8,530 bases of DNA from an uncultured Erysipelotrichaceae bacterium. GTDB lineage: Bacteria > Bacillota_I > Bacilli_A > Erysipelotrichales > Erysipelotrichaceae. Every line of letters starts with the position of its first letter. Positions within the stretch are counted from its first letter, which is position 1. The notes under the pieces were generated by a model. It searched no databases. It had not been told where the DNA came from and saw only the letters and a list, made by a program, of their open reading frames with translations. This document shows positions 1-6,757 of this stretch, in pieces. The stretch spans positions 1-8,530 of the forward strand of contig CALBGK010000067.1 in assembly GCA_937893115.1 (NCBI GenBank), read 5' to 3'. Both the position numbers and the translations under genes were made by a program.

Positions 1-292
1 CTGTACATTCAAGTACTACATCAACACCAAGTTCTCCCCATGGAAGCGTTGAAGCATCAGCATTTTTGTAAATGCGAATTGTCTTGCCATCAACAGTGAT
101 TGAATCTTCGCTGGCAGAGATTTCATGGTCATATTTACCTTGAGCAGTATCATACTTCAACAAGTGAGCCAACATCTTAGGATCAGTCAAATCATTGATT
201 GCTACTACTTCGTAGTTAGGATCAGTAAACATTTGTCTAAATGCTAAACGACCGATTCTTCCAAATCCATTAATCGCAACTTTTACTGTCAT
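1..292 (-). CDS. gap: Glyceraldehyde-3-phosphate dehydrogenase, N-terminal part (cut by window edge)
   Basis: Glycolytic, cytosolic NAD-dependent dehydrogenase that converts glyceraldehyde-3-phosphate to 1,3-bisphosphoglycerate. Only the first 97 codons are in the window, about a third of the usual 330-340 residues. They begin MTVKVAINGFGRIGRL, the Rossmann-fold opening of type I GAPDH, with the glycine-rich INGFGRIGR at residues 7-15. The acidic residue in AINDL (D34) sits where NAD-preferring enzymes bind the adenosine ribose. The stretch MLAHLLKYDTAQGKY (40-54) is also typical of the family. The catalytic cysteine lies beyond the left edge and cannot be checked. The ATG is supported by a GGAGG 12 bases upstream and by the family N-terminus. 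The gene lies downstream of glgP-pulA on the same strand but has its own near-consensus promoter. Identification is secure; a second GAPDH paralogue elsewhere in the genome cannot be excluded. Confidence 0.97.
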   Translation of the reverse strand, partial: MTVKVAINGFGRIGRLAFRQMFTDPNYEVVAINDLTDPKMLAHLLKYDTAQGKYDHEISASEDSITVDGKTIRIYKNADASTLPWGELGVDVVLECT

Positions 293-304
293 ATTTTTAT
301 ATTT

Positions 305-312
305 CCTCCTTT
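305..312 (-). promoter_or_regulatory. Shine-Dalgarno of gap
   Basis: On the minus strand the bases read AAAGGAGG, a near-perfect anti-16S complement. It lies 12 bases before the gap ATG, slightly longer than the usual 6-9 but with a very strong core. Confidence 0.85.
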
Positions 313-326
313 ATGACTTCAAATAT

Positions 327-355
327 ATTATAAGATTCAAGAAACATGTAGTCAA
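327..355 (-). promoter_or_regulatory. Sigma-A-type promoter of gap
   Basis: On the minus strand TTGACT (355-350) is followed by exactly 17 bases and TATAAT (332-327). That is 5/6 and 6/6 matches to the vegetative consensus with optimal spacing. The predicted start site near 320 gives a leader of about 28 bases carrying the Shine-Dalgarno. This is the best promoter in the window, as expected for a highly expressed glycolytic gene. It begins only 15 bases after the pulA stop codon. Confidence 0.85.
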
Positions 356-370
356 TTGTGAAAAAAATAA

Positions 371-2407
371 TTAGTCTATTAATTCTAGGATTACAATACT
401 ATATTCAGGCACCCCTACACATTTAGAAATGCGTACGTCATCGCGTCCTCTTTCAGAATATATCTGGCGATAATTTGAATCGATGTCGTAGAGGTGATGA
501 AATGCACAAGCGTTTATCAATATCTTGAAATTGGCAATATTATAGACCAGAACTTCATAATAATTTTCAAACTTTACTATCTTATTTATTTCATCATAAT
601 CATTCAGACGCAAAAAAGGATATTCCTTGCGGAAACTTATCAGATCTCTTGTATATTCTACTAGTTCTAAATACTTATTTTTCCTTTCCCAATCGACATC
701 ATTGACCCCGCTACCATTATTATACGTATTATCTAAACCATTTTTAGTTCGCATGAACTCCTGACCACAGTGAATAAATGGGACACCTTGACTGAGCAAA
801 ATCAAAGCGAGAGATAGTTTTGTTTTTTTTATTCTCGTCTTCTCATCATCTTGCGAACAGGCATAGATCATCTTGTCATAGAAAGTATAATTGTCATGGC
901 ATTCCAGATAATTAATGGATTGCGAAGGCGATACAAAACCATCGCTCTTATCACCACTAAGCATTCTTTTAACTGTTTCTGTATAACTCAAATTGCCTAA
1001 AGCGAAGCCTGCATCTCCTTTATAATCACCAAAGTTCGACCCTTTGACTGCATCGCGAAAAAAAGGATTAAAAAAGGCAGCTTTTTTTAAAGAACTAGCA
1101 TTATATAATGTTGATTGTGAGAAAGCAGGAAGAACAGTCGGCATTTGCCAACCCTCACCATAGACCATAAAATCCTTTTTCTTCTTTTGACTCATGTCAA
1201 TTATCTTGTTCATCGTCTTTAAATCGATGAGTCCCATGAGATCAAAACGTAAGCCATCGATATCAAAAATATCAATATACCTCTCTACCATCTTCAAGAT
1301 ATAAGCTTGCATGAACGTAGCTTCACTGCGTATTTCGTTACCACAGAAGGAGCCATCAGAAAGTGTCTTATCTTCTTTGTAACGAAAGAAGTAATAAGGG
1401 CACATGTAGTTAAAAGGAAAGAGTTCTAATTTATAGACATGGTTAAAGACGACATCGAGATTGATGCGAATATTATTTTCATGTAATTTATTGACTGCTT
1501 CGACAAATTCATCAATACGGTTATATGGATCAAAAGTCTCATGGATATAAATGCCATCTAACACATTGTATTGCACTGGATCATATCCCCAGTTATAAGT
1601 ATCTTTCTTAATTTCATCTACCGTAGCAAAATCAAAGACAGGCATCATTTGAACGTGAGTTATCCCTAATTCTTTAAGATAGTTAAGGCCTATAGCCTCA
1701 TCATCCAAATAAACTTCTTCCGACAAAGCCTTAAAAGTGTGCGGATATTCAAAATACTTCTCAGGACTAAAGTCATAGATGCTTATTTCATAGATGATGG
1801 CATCGCAATAAGAAGTGATAGGATTTTGTGGTTTCACAAAGTCTTTCTTGAATTTTCTGACATCCAGGACATACGAGCAAAAAGCGTTTGCTCCTGAACC
1901 ATAGGCGAAGGGATCGACTACACGATGTATCTGATTGTTGCGTTTGATGACATACCAATATGCAGCTCCATCAAAATCACCATCAACTCTTATTTCAAAG
2001 ACATCATTTAAGCATTTTTTCATCGGATATCGTTGGCCTTTGAGGATGAGTGTCACTTCATCGCCAAAGGCAGCCCACACTCTAAATAACGTATGATCTT
2101 CATGATAAAAAGAACCTAGACTATCAATATCAGGAAGCATTTTCTCTTCAAACCAATCACTTTGTACTATCATGCGATGTTCAATATCATATGTCTTATT
2201 CTGGTATTCTATCCTATATTTAGAAATCTTATGATAACTATCGTTGAGATGAAGGTGCAAACAATTGTCTTCGATCTTTTCTAATTTATAATCTAAAACT
2301 TCTTCATCCTTATATATTTTGATACCATCAAGATTATCAAAAGGCTTATTCGCATAAGCCTCTATTAGTGATATGTCGTCCCAATAAAAATTAACTTTCA
2401 TAAACAT
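371..2407 (-). CDS. pulA: Type I pullulanase / glycogen debranching enzyme (GH13)
   Basis: Hydrolyses alpha-1,6 branch linkages in glycogen, limit dextrin or pullulan. At 678 residues it is the usual size of intracellular type I pullulanases of the AmyX kind, and it has no signal peptide, so cytoplasmic action is expected. Layout: an N-terminal beta region (about 1-90), a CBM48-like domain (about 95-170, FRVWAAFGDEVTLIL), a GH13 barrel (about 200-575) and a C-terminal beta domain. The type I signature YNWGYDP is at 271-277. The GH13 regions are all present: DVVFNHVY (318-325); GLRFDLMG with nucleophile D389; VYGEGW with acid/base E418; LECHDN with D505. CGQEFMRTK (547-555) is also pullulanase-like. 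The ATG overlaps the glgP stop by one base (TAATG) and has no clear Shine-Dalgarno, so translational coupling is likely. A second ATG two codons in (2401) is possible. With glgP it makes a glycogen or maltodextrin breakdown pair. GlgX-type debranching is less likely given YNWGYDP. Confidence 0.95.
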   Translation of the reverse strand: MFMKVNFYWDDISLIEAYANKPFDNLDGIKIYKDEEVLDYKLEKIEDNCLHLHLNDSYHKISKYRIEYQNKTYDIEHRMIVQSDWFEEKMLPDIDSLGSFYHEDHTLFRVWAAFGDEVTLILKGQRYPMKKCLNDVFEIRVDGDFDGAAYWYVIKRNNQIHRVVDPFAYGSGANAFCSYVLDVRKFKKDFVKPQNPITSYCDAIIYEISIYDFSPEKYFEYPHTFKALSEEVYLDDEAIGLNYLKELGITHVQMMPVFDFATVDEIKKDTYNWGYDPVQYNVLDGIYIHETFDPYNRIDEFVEAVNKLHENNIRINLDVVFNHVYKLELFPFNYMCPYYFFRYKEDKTLSDGSFCGNEIRSEATFMQAYILKMVERYIDIFDIDGLRFDLMGLIDLKTMNKIIDMSQKKKKDFMVYGEGWQMPTVLPAFSQSTLYNASSLKKAAFFNPFFRDAVKGSNFGDYKGDAGFALGNLSYTETVKRMLSGDKSDGFVSPSQSINYLECHDNYTFYDKMIYACSQDDEKTRIKKTKLSLALILLSQGVPFIHCGQEFMRTKNGLDNTYNNGSGVNDVDWERKNKYLELVEYTRDLISFRKEYPFLRLNDYDEINKIVKFENYYEVLVYNIANFKILINACAFHHLYDIDSNYRQIYSERGRDDVRISKCVGVPEYSIVILELID

Positions 2408-4800
2408 TATTTAATAGCTTCGATGTCCCATATTTCATCAGCATATTGTTTGATTGTTCTATCGCTAGAGAAATACGCACTCTTAGCTATATTAATTAAA
2501 CATTTCTTTGCCCAAGCATCAGAATCTTGGTACATTTCATAGATGTGTTCATGAGCATTTACATAAGAATCAAAATCAGCGGCTATCAAATATTCATCGT
2601 TGTGTAAGATAAATTCGTCGATAATCACTTTAAAATCGTCATGTTCACTTGAGAATGTGCCGTCACTAAGACTACCCAATACCGCCTTTAAACGATAGTC
2701 GTGCATAACAGATTGGTAGGCGTTATATGAAGATTTAACTTCATCGACCTCTTCTGCTTTTAAGCCAAAGATTTCGATATTTTCATCGCCAACAAGTTGA
2801 GCTATTTCAACATTAGCGCCATCTAAAGTGCCTAAAGTTAGAGCGCCGTTCATCATGAATTTCATATTGCCAGTTCCGCTAGCCTCTTTACCCGCCAGCG
2901 AGATCTGTTCAGATACATCAGCGGCATTCATTAATTTTTCAGCAATCGTTACACGATAGTTTGGAATAAATACCACTTTGATAAATTTAGAAACATACGG
3001 ATCTTCATCTATCTTTTCACCGACACAATTGATTAAGTGAATGACCTTTTTGGCAAAGTAATAACTCGATGCCGCCTTAGCCCCAAAGATAAAAGTCGTC
3101 TTAGGAATAGTAAAGTCCTTATCGTCTTTAAGACGCAGGTACAAATATATCACATACATGATATTTAAAAGCTGACGTTTATAGGCATGTAGTCGCTTAG
3201 CTTGCACATCAAAGATACTATCAGGATCAAGTTCGATGCCATGTTTATTTTTTAGATATTCGCCAAGTTTCTGCTTACGAATTCGTTTAACTTCTAAAAA
3301 CTCACGTTGTAACTTAGGGTCATCGACATGATCCATCAAATCAATGATCTTATTGAAATCTTTCTTGAATTCAGGACCGATGTATTTTTCGATTAGATCG
3401 GTTAATTCTGGATTAGAATACAATAGCCAGCGACGTTGCGTGATACCATTCGTCTTATTATTAAACTTATTGTGATATAACGTATTGAAGTCTTTAAAGA
3501 TATCATGCATCAAGATATCTGTATGTAATCTAGCTACGCCATTGACCGAGAATGAACCGATGATAGACAGATGTGCCATGCGCACGTTTCCCTCTTGAAT
3601 GATTGCTACACGATTCAGGAAGTCTCTGTCATAGCCTTGCGAGAGAACATATTCCTTAAACTTCTCATCAAGAGCTTCAATGATCAAATAGATTCTTGGA
3701 AGCAATTTATTTATATATTCAACCGGCCACTTCTCTAAAGCTTCGGCCATAACGGTATGATTAGTATAGGCAAAAGTATTTGAGACAATATAATAAGCGT
3801 GATCCCAATTGTAATGATAATCATCCATCAAGATGCGCATCAATTCAGGTATAGCGAGTGCAGGATGAGTATCATTTAATTGGATGACGATCTTTTCATG
3901 TAAATTATCTAAAGTTCCATAGACCTTCATATGGTCTCTGATGATGGCGTGAAGACCGGCAGATACAAAGAAATATTCCTGTTTAATGCGAAGATACTTC
4001 CCCTTTTCTGTCGAATCATCCGGATAGACATTCAGACAAATATCGTCAACATCTGATAAATATTGACGGAAATCTTTATTTGCCGGCAAGTCTTCACTAG
4101 GCTCTGCTGACCACATGCGCAAAGTCAAGGTGGTGTCTGTATCAGCTCCGACAATAGGCATATCATATGGTATAGCTAATACATTTTCTGCATTGACATG
4201 TTCAAAAATTAAATCGCCATTTTCATCTCTGCTGATATTGACATCGCCATAGAATTTAATATTGACAGCCTTGTCTAATTTACGTACTTCCCAATGATTG
4301 CCAATTCTTAGCCATTGATCTGGAACTTCGACCTGTTCATTATTGATGATTAACTGTTTGAATAGACCATAACGATAACGAATAGTGTTTCCATTTCCCG
4401 GTAAATTTAAAGTAGCCAGGGAGTCTAAGAAACAAGCTGCCAGACGGCCTAGACCACCATTCCCTAGTCCGGCATCACTCTCTAAATCTTCAATGACATT
4501 AATATCAATGCCCAAATCATCTAAGCCATCCTTAACGATGCCATAGATACCTAGATTCATCAAATTATTGCTCAGCATTCTCCCGAGCAAAAATTCCAAA
4601 GAAAAATAATACATCTGCTTTCGATGCTCATTTTTGATAATATCTTTTGTGCTTTTCCAATTGGCAGTGGCATGCGTTCTGACCATATCGACCAATACTG
4701 TGTATCTTTCTATAGCATTAGATTGTTCAAAACTTTTGCCGTACTGCTTTTCGATGTGTTCAATAAAACTCCTTTTAAAATTATCCTTATCAGAAAACAT
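2407..4800 (-). CDS. glgP: Glycogen/maltodextrin phosphorylase (GT35)
   Basis: PLP-dependent phosphorolysis of alpha-1,4-glucan ends, releasing glucose-1-phosphate in the cytosol. The 797 residues match the usual bacterial length. Visible family motifs: YYFSLEFLLGRML (64-76), the glycine loop GLGNGGLGRL (111-120), QLNDTHPALA (307-316), AKRLHAYKRQ (534-543), and the PLP-lysine box EASGTGNMKF (639-648) with K647 as the predicted Schiff-base lysine, followed by GTLDGANVE (657-665). The N-terminus lacks the extended segment that carries the phosphorylation site of animal enzymes. The ATG has an AAAGGGA ribosome site 7 bases upstream. It is first in a two-gene unit with pulA, which would remove the branches that block it. 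No glgB, glgC or glgA neighbour is in the window, so the unit looks dedicated to breakdown. Glycogen versus maltodextrin preference (glgP versus malP) cannot be settled from sequence. Confidence 0.96.
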   Translation of the reverse strand: MFSDKDNFKRSFIEHIEKQYGKSFEQSNAIERYTVLVDMVRTHATANWKSTKDIIKNEHRKQMYYFSLEFLLGRMLSNNLMNLGIYGIVKDGLDDLGIDINVIEDLESDAGLGNGGLGRLAACFLDSLATLNLPGNGNTIRYRYGLFKQLIINNEQVEVPDQWLRIGNHWEVRKLDKAVNIKFYGDVNISRDENGDLIFEHVNAENVLAIPYDMPIVGADTDTTLTLRMWSAEPSEDLPANKDFRQYLSDVDDICLNVYPDDSTEKGKYLRIKQEYFFVSAGLHAIIRDHMKVYGTLDNLHEKIVIQLNDTHPALAIPELMRILMDDYHYNWDHAYYIVSNTFAYTNHTVMAEALEKWPVEYINKLLPRIYLIIEALDEKFKEYVLSQGYDRDFLNRVAIIQEGNVRMAHLSIIGSFSVNGVARLHTDILMHDIFKDFNTLYHNKFNNKTNGITQRRWLLYSNPELTDLIEKYIGPEFKKDFNKIIDLMDHVDDPKLQREFLEVKRIRKQKLGEYLKNKHGIELDPDSIFDVQAKRLHAYKRQLLNIMYVIYLYLRLKDDKDFTIPKTTFIFGAKAASSYYFAKKVIHLINCVGEKIDEDPYVSKFIKVVFIPNYRVTIAEKLMNAADVSEQISLAGKEASGTGNMKFMMNGALTLGTLDGANVEIAQLVGDENIEIFGLKAEEVDEVKSSYNAYQSVMHDYRLKAVLGSLSDGTFSSEHDDFKVIIDEFILHNDEYLIAADFDSYVNAHEHIYEMYQDSDAWAKKCLINIAKSAYFSSDRTIKQYADEIWDIEAIK

Positions 4801-4807
4801 ATGGTCA

Positions 4808-4814
4808 TCCCTTT
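4808..4814 (-). promoter_or_regulatory. Shine-Dalgarno of glgP
   Basis: The minus strand reads AAAGGGA, 7 bases before the ATG at 4800. It fixes this start over an out-of-frame ATG a few bases upstream (within GGGATGACC). Confidence 0.7.
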
Positions 4815-4820
4815 CTTCTC

Positions 4821-4854
4821 AGTTTATTTTATCAATTTTTAAGACACAATAAAA
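4821..4854 (-). promoter_or_regulatory. Possible glgP-pulA promoter (weak)
   Basis: Minus strand of the divergent spacer. Two alternatives exist. One is TAAAAT (4831-4826) as -10 with no convincing -35. The other is TTGTGT (4849-4844) with 17 bases to TAAACT (4826-4821). Neither is close to consensus, so the promoter could be weak or activator-dependent. The spacer is only 87 bases and also has to hold the ispG promoter on the other strand. No clear operator palindrome was seen. Confidence 0.3.
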
Positions 4855-4875
4855 GTTTGATATCCATAATTAGTG

Positions 4876-4881
4876 TATAAT
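4876..4881 (+). promoter_or_regulatory. -10 element of ispG, implying a leaderless mRNA
   Basis: A perfect TATAAT ends six bases before the ispG ATG (4888). With the usual seven-base distance, transcription would start on or beside the A of the ATG. No Shine-Dalgarno-like purine run precedes the ATG; the bases between are TAAAAT. No good -35 is seen at 16-18 bases. TTGATA at 4857-4862 is only 13 bases away. An alternative weaker promoter, AAGACA (4841-4846) with 18 bases to CATAAT (4865-4870), would give a leader of about 11 bases, still with no ribosome site. Confidence 0.55.
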
Positions 4882-4887
4882 TAAAAT

Positions 4888-5937
4888 ATGAAAAAAAGAA
4901 CAGAAACTCGCCAGATAAAGGTCGGCAATTTAACAATTGGCGGACAGAACAAAGTCATCATTCAATCGATGACAAATACAAAGACCAAAGATATCAATGC
5001 CACTATTAAACAGATACGTTCCTTAGAAGAAGCGGGCGTTGAAGTCATCAGAGTAGCCATATTGGATATGGATGATGCCTTGGCAATCAAAGAGATAAAA
5101 AAAGAAATAAGTATTCCTATGGTCGCTGATATTCACTTCAATCCTGATTTCGCTATCGCCGCTATCAATAATGGCGTTGATAAGATCAGATTAAATCCTG
5201 GCAATATCGAGAACGAAGAAAAGATCAAAGAGATAGTTATGCTATGCAAAAAAAGAAGCATCCCTATCCGTATAGGCATCAATGCTGGATCATTGAACAG
5301 GAAGTACAAGCATTCCGAAGAAGCAATGATAGAAAGCGCTAAGGACCATATTCGTATCTTAGAAGCACTAGACTTTCATGACATATGTTTATCATTTAAA
5401 TCTTCAGATGCCTTAGAAACTATCAAGGCCTACCATCTGGCTAGTGAGACCTTTCCTTACCCTTTACATTTAGGGGTTACTGAAGCAGGTGGTTTATTAG
5501 ATAGCGCAATTAAATCATCACTCGCTTTAGGAAATCTTTTGCTAGATGGCATTGGTGATACGATTAGAATATCTGTCAGCGATAATCCGGTCGAAGAAAT
5601 CAAGGTCGCTAAAAAGTTGCTCAAGGCATGCAAACTTAAAAATAATGTTCCGACTTTAATAGCCTGTCCAACCTGTGGTCGTATTCAATATGATATGTTG
5701 CCTATAGTAAGACAGATGGAAAAATATCTGGATACCGTGAATAAAGATATTACTGTCGCCATTATGGGATGCCCGGTCAACGGCCCTCAAGAAGCTAGCC
5801 GCGCCGATATAGGGGTCGCCGGCGGTAAAGACAGTGCCATCCTATTTAAAAAGGGACAGATTGTAAAATCCATCCCTCAAGATAAGATATTCGAAGTACT
5901 TAAAGAAGAAATAGAAGCTTATAATCCTCAGCAATGA
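4888..5937 (+). CDS. ispG: 4-hydroxy-3-methylbut-2-enyl diphosphate synthase (IspG/GcpE)
   Basis: Iron-sulfur enzyme of the MEP isoprenoid pathway. It reductively converts methylerythritol cyclodiphosphate to HMBPP in the cytosol, using flavodoxin or ferredoxin electrons. The 349 residues match the short two-domain bacterial form. The N-terminal TIM-barrel part shows IQSMTNTKTKD (25-35), VRVAILDMDDA-like strands, VADIHFNP (79-86) and LHLGVTEAGG (193-202). The C-terminal reductase-like part carries the 4Fe-4S ligands C260 and C263 (ACPTCGR) and C295 (IMGCPVNGP), plus the conserved glutamate E302. Homologues usually read NGPGEA at that site; here it is NGPQEA, with Q301 in place of glycine. The start fits the family (a short basic leader, then the conserved VGN..IGG), so the absence of a ribosome site is unlikely to be a start-call error. 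The gene stands alone between divergent glgP and the convergent ZIP gene. Confidence 0.96.
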   Translation: MKKRTETRQIKVGNLTIGGQNKVIIQSMTNTKTKDINATIKQIRSLEEAGVEVIRVAILDMDDALAIKEIKKEISIPMVADIHFNPDFAIAAINNGVDKIRLNPGNIENEEKIKEIVMLCKKRSIPIRIGINAGSLNRKYKHSEEAMIESAKDHIRILEALDFHDICLSFKSSDALETIKAYHLASETFPYPLHLGVTEAGGLLDSAIKSSLALGNLLLDGIGDTIRISVSDNPVEEIKVAKKLLKACKLKNNVPTLIACPTCGRIQYDMLPIVRQMEKYLDTVNKDITVAIMGCPVNGPQEASRADIGVAGGKDSAILFKKGQIVKSIPQDKIFEVLKEEIEAYNPQQ

Positions 5938-5945
5938 GGATTTTT
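5923..5945 (+). terminator. Intrinsic terminator overlapping the ispG stop codon
   Basis: An 8-bp perfect stem (5923-5930 AATCCTCA with 5935-5942 TGAGGATT) closes a GCAA tetraloop of the stable GNRA class. It is followed by a T-rich tail (TTTAT). The hairpin starts inside the last ispG codons, and the TGA stop (5935-5937) is part of the 3' arm. On the minus strand the same hairpin is followed by ATAAGC, a poor U-tract, so it would end ZIP transcripts weakly at best. Confidence 0.75.
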
Positions 5946-6711
5946 ATATGATTACATGAGTTAGCGGCATCAATATTATGCCAATAAACATTGCCCACAA
6001 AGCCAATCTTGAATAACCGTATTGTCTTGATTCGGGGAGCAGTTCCTCTAAGGCTATATAGACCATAAGCCCTGCGACAAAGGCCAGTAAGAAACCTAAT
6101 AAGGCATCAGAGATAAATGGCCCTAATATCAAAAAAGCTAGAAGTGCGCCCACGAATTCACTTATACCACTAAGAAAGGTATAAAAGATGGCCTTAGTTT
6201 TTTTCTTTGTCGAATAATAAATAGGTATAGCTACAACAATACCTTCTGGAATGTTATGCAAAGCAATCGCCAGCATGATGCTCAAGCCAAGTTCGATATC
6301 GTTGATAGAAGATGCATAAGTCGCAATTCCTTCTGGAAAGTTATGTAAAGCTATGGCTATCAACGAAAAGAACCCTAAGCGATATAAATCCTTATGTTCG
6401 TGATTGTGGTGCTCGTCAATATCGTGAGGCACAAAGTGATCTAACAACGCGCTAAGGATAACACCAAGAACAAAGGCCAAAATAGCGATTAAAGAAGCTA
6501 TTCTTTCATCAAATTTTATACTGAGAGATTCAACTCCGCTAGTATATAAATCCCAAAAGGATACACTGATCATGACACCACAAGCCAATCCCAGGCATAT
6601 AGATAATATTTTCTCGTTTTTGCCATTAGTAAAAAAGATGATAAAACTGCCAAGCAGTGTGGCCATACCGGCAATAAGAGACATCAGTAATGCAATTAAT
6701 TCTCGATTCAT
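5944..6711 (-). CDS. ZIP-family divalent metal transporter (ZupT-like)
   Basis: Integral membrane transporter predicted to import zinc or a similar divalent ion. With the ATG at 6711 it has 255 residues and about eight hydrophobic segments. The two metal-site helices carry the family hallmarks HNFPEG (residues 123-128) and HNIPEG (152-157). A histidine-rich cytoplasmic-type loop lies between TM3 and TM4 (about 96-107, HDIDEHHNHEHK). A further conserved acidic pair is in ALEELLPES (220-228). An in-frame TTG at 6729 would add six residues (MFYNTY), but it lies at the edge of the upstream terminator T-tract without a ribosome site, so ATG is preferred. TATAAT ends six bases before the ATG, again without a Shine-Dalgarno. 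No Zur-like palindrome was seen. Metal specificity (Zn, Fe, Mn, Co) cannot be read from sequence. Its stop is 6 bases beyond that of ispG, in convergent orientation. Confidence 0.9.
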   Translation of the reverse strand: MNRELIALLMSLIAGMATLLGSFIIFFTNGKNEKILSICLGLACGVMISVSFWDLYTSGVESLSIKFDERIASLIAILAFVLGVILSALLDHFVPHDIDEHHNHEHKDLYRLGFFSLIAIALHNFPEGIATYASSINDIELGLSIMLAIALHNIPEGIVVAIPIYYSTKKKTKAIFYTFLSGISEFVGALLAFLILGPFISDALLGFLLAFVAGLMVYIALEELLPESRQYGYSRLALWAMFIGIILMPLTHVII

Positions 6712-6717
6712 ATATGT

Positions 6718-6723
6718 ATTATA
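6718..6723 (-). promoter_or_regulatory. -10 element of the ZIP gene, implying a leaderless mRNA
   Basis: The minus strand reads TATAAT, then ACATAT, then ATG: the same six-base distance as at ispG. No Shine-Dalgarno precedes the ATG. The region 17 bases upstream, where -35 should lie, is inside the terminator hairpin of the preceding gene and does not match TTGACA. Either this is a -35-weak promoter, or the gene depends on readthrough. Confidence 0.45.
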
Positions 6724-6727
6724 AAAC

Positions 6728-6751
6728 AAAAAAAGAGCTTTCGCTCTTTTT
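6728..6751 (-). terminator. Intrinsic terminator of the secreted beta-helix protein gene
   Basis: On the minus strand a 9-bp stem with GAGC/GCTC core (arms 6751-6743 and 6738-6730) closes a GAAA tetraloop, and the minus strand then reads a seven-T run (6734-6728). It starts 6 bases after the stop codon at 6758. On the plus strand the hairpin is followed by TTTTTATTATATTA, so it could work in both directions. Confidence 0.88.
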
Positions 6752-6757
6752 ATTATA

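Noticed and set aside
361..383. AATTA...TAATT inverted repeat followed by a T-run on the minus strand, as a pulA terminator
   Set aside because: The stem is only five to seven A/T pairs with a mismatched centre. It is too weak to count as an intrinsic terminator.
4624..4852. Two overlapping plus-strand open frames of 72 codons each
   Set aside because: They lie opposite the well-supported N-terminus of glgP, lack ribosome sites and their translations resemble no family. They are antisense shadows.
4857..4881. TTGATA plus TATAAT as a classical ispG promoter
   Set aside because: The spacing is 13 bases, too short for sigma-A. Only the -10 is kept as a feature.
6712..6729. TTG start of the ZIP gene at 6729 giving six extra residues
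   Set aside because: The TTG lies at the edge of the terminator T-run and no Shine-Dalgarno precedes it. The added residues overlap the TATAAT. ATG at 6711 gives a normal family N-terminus.
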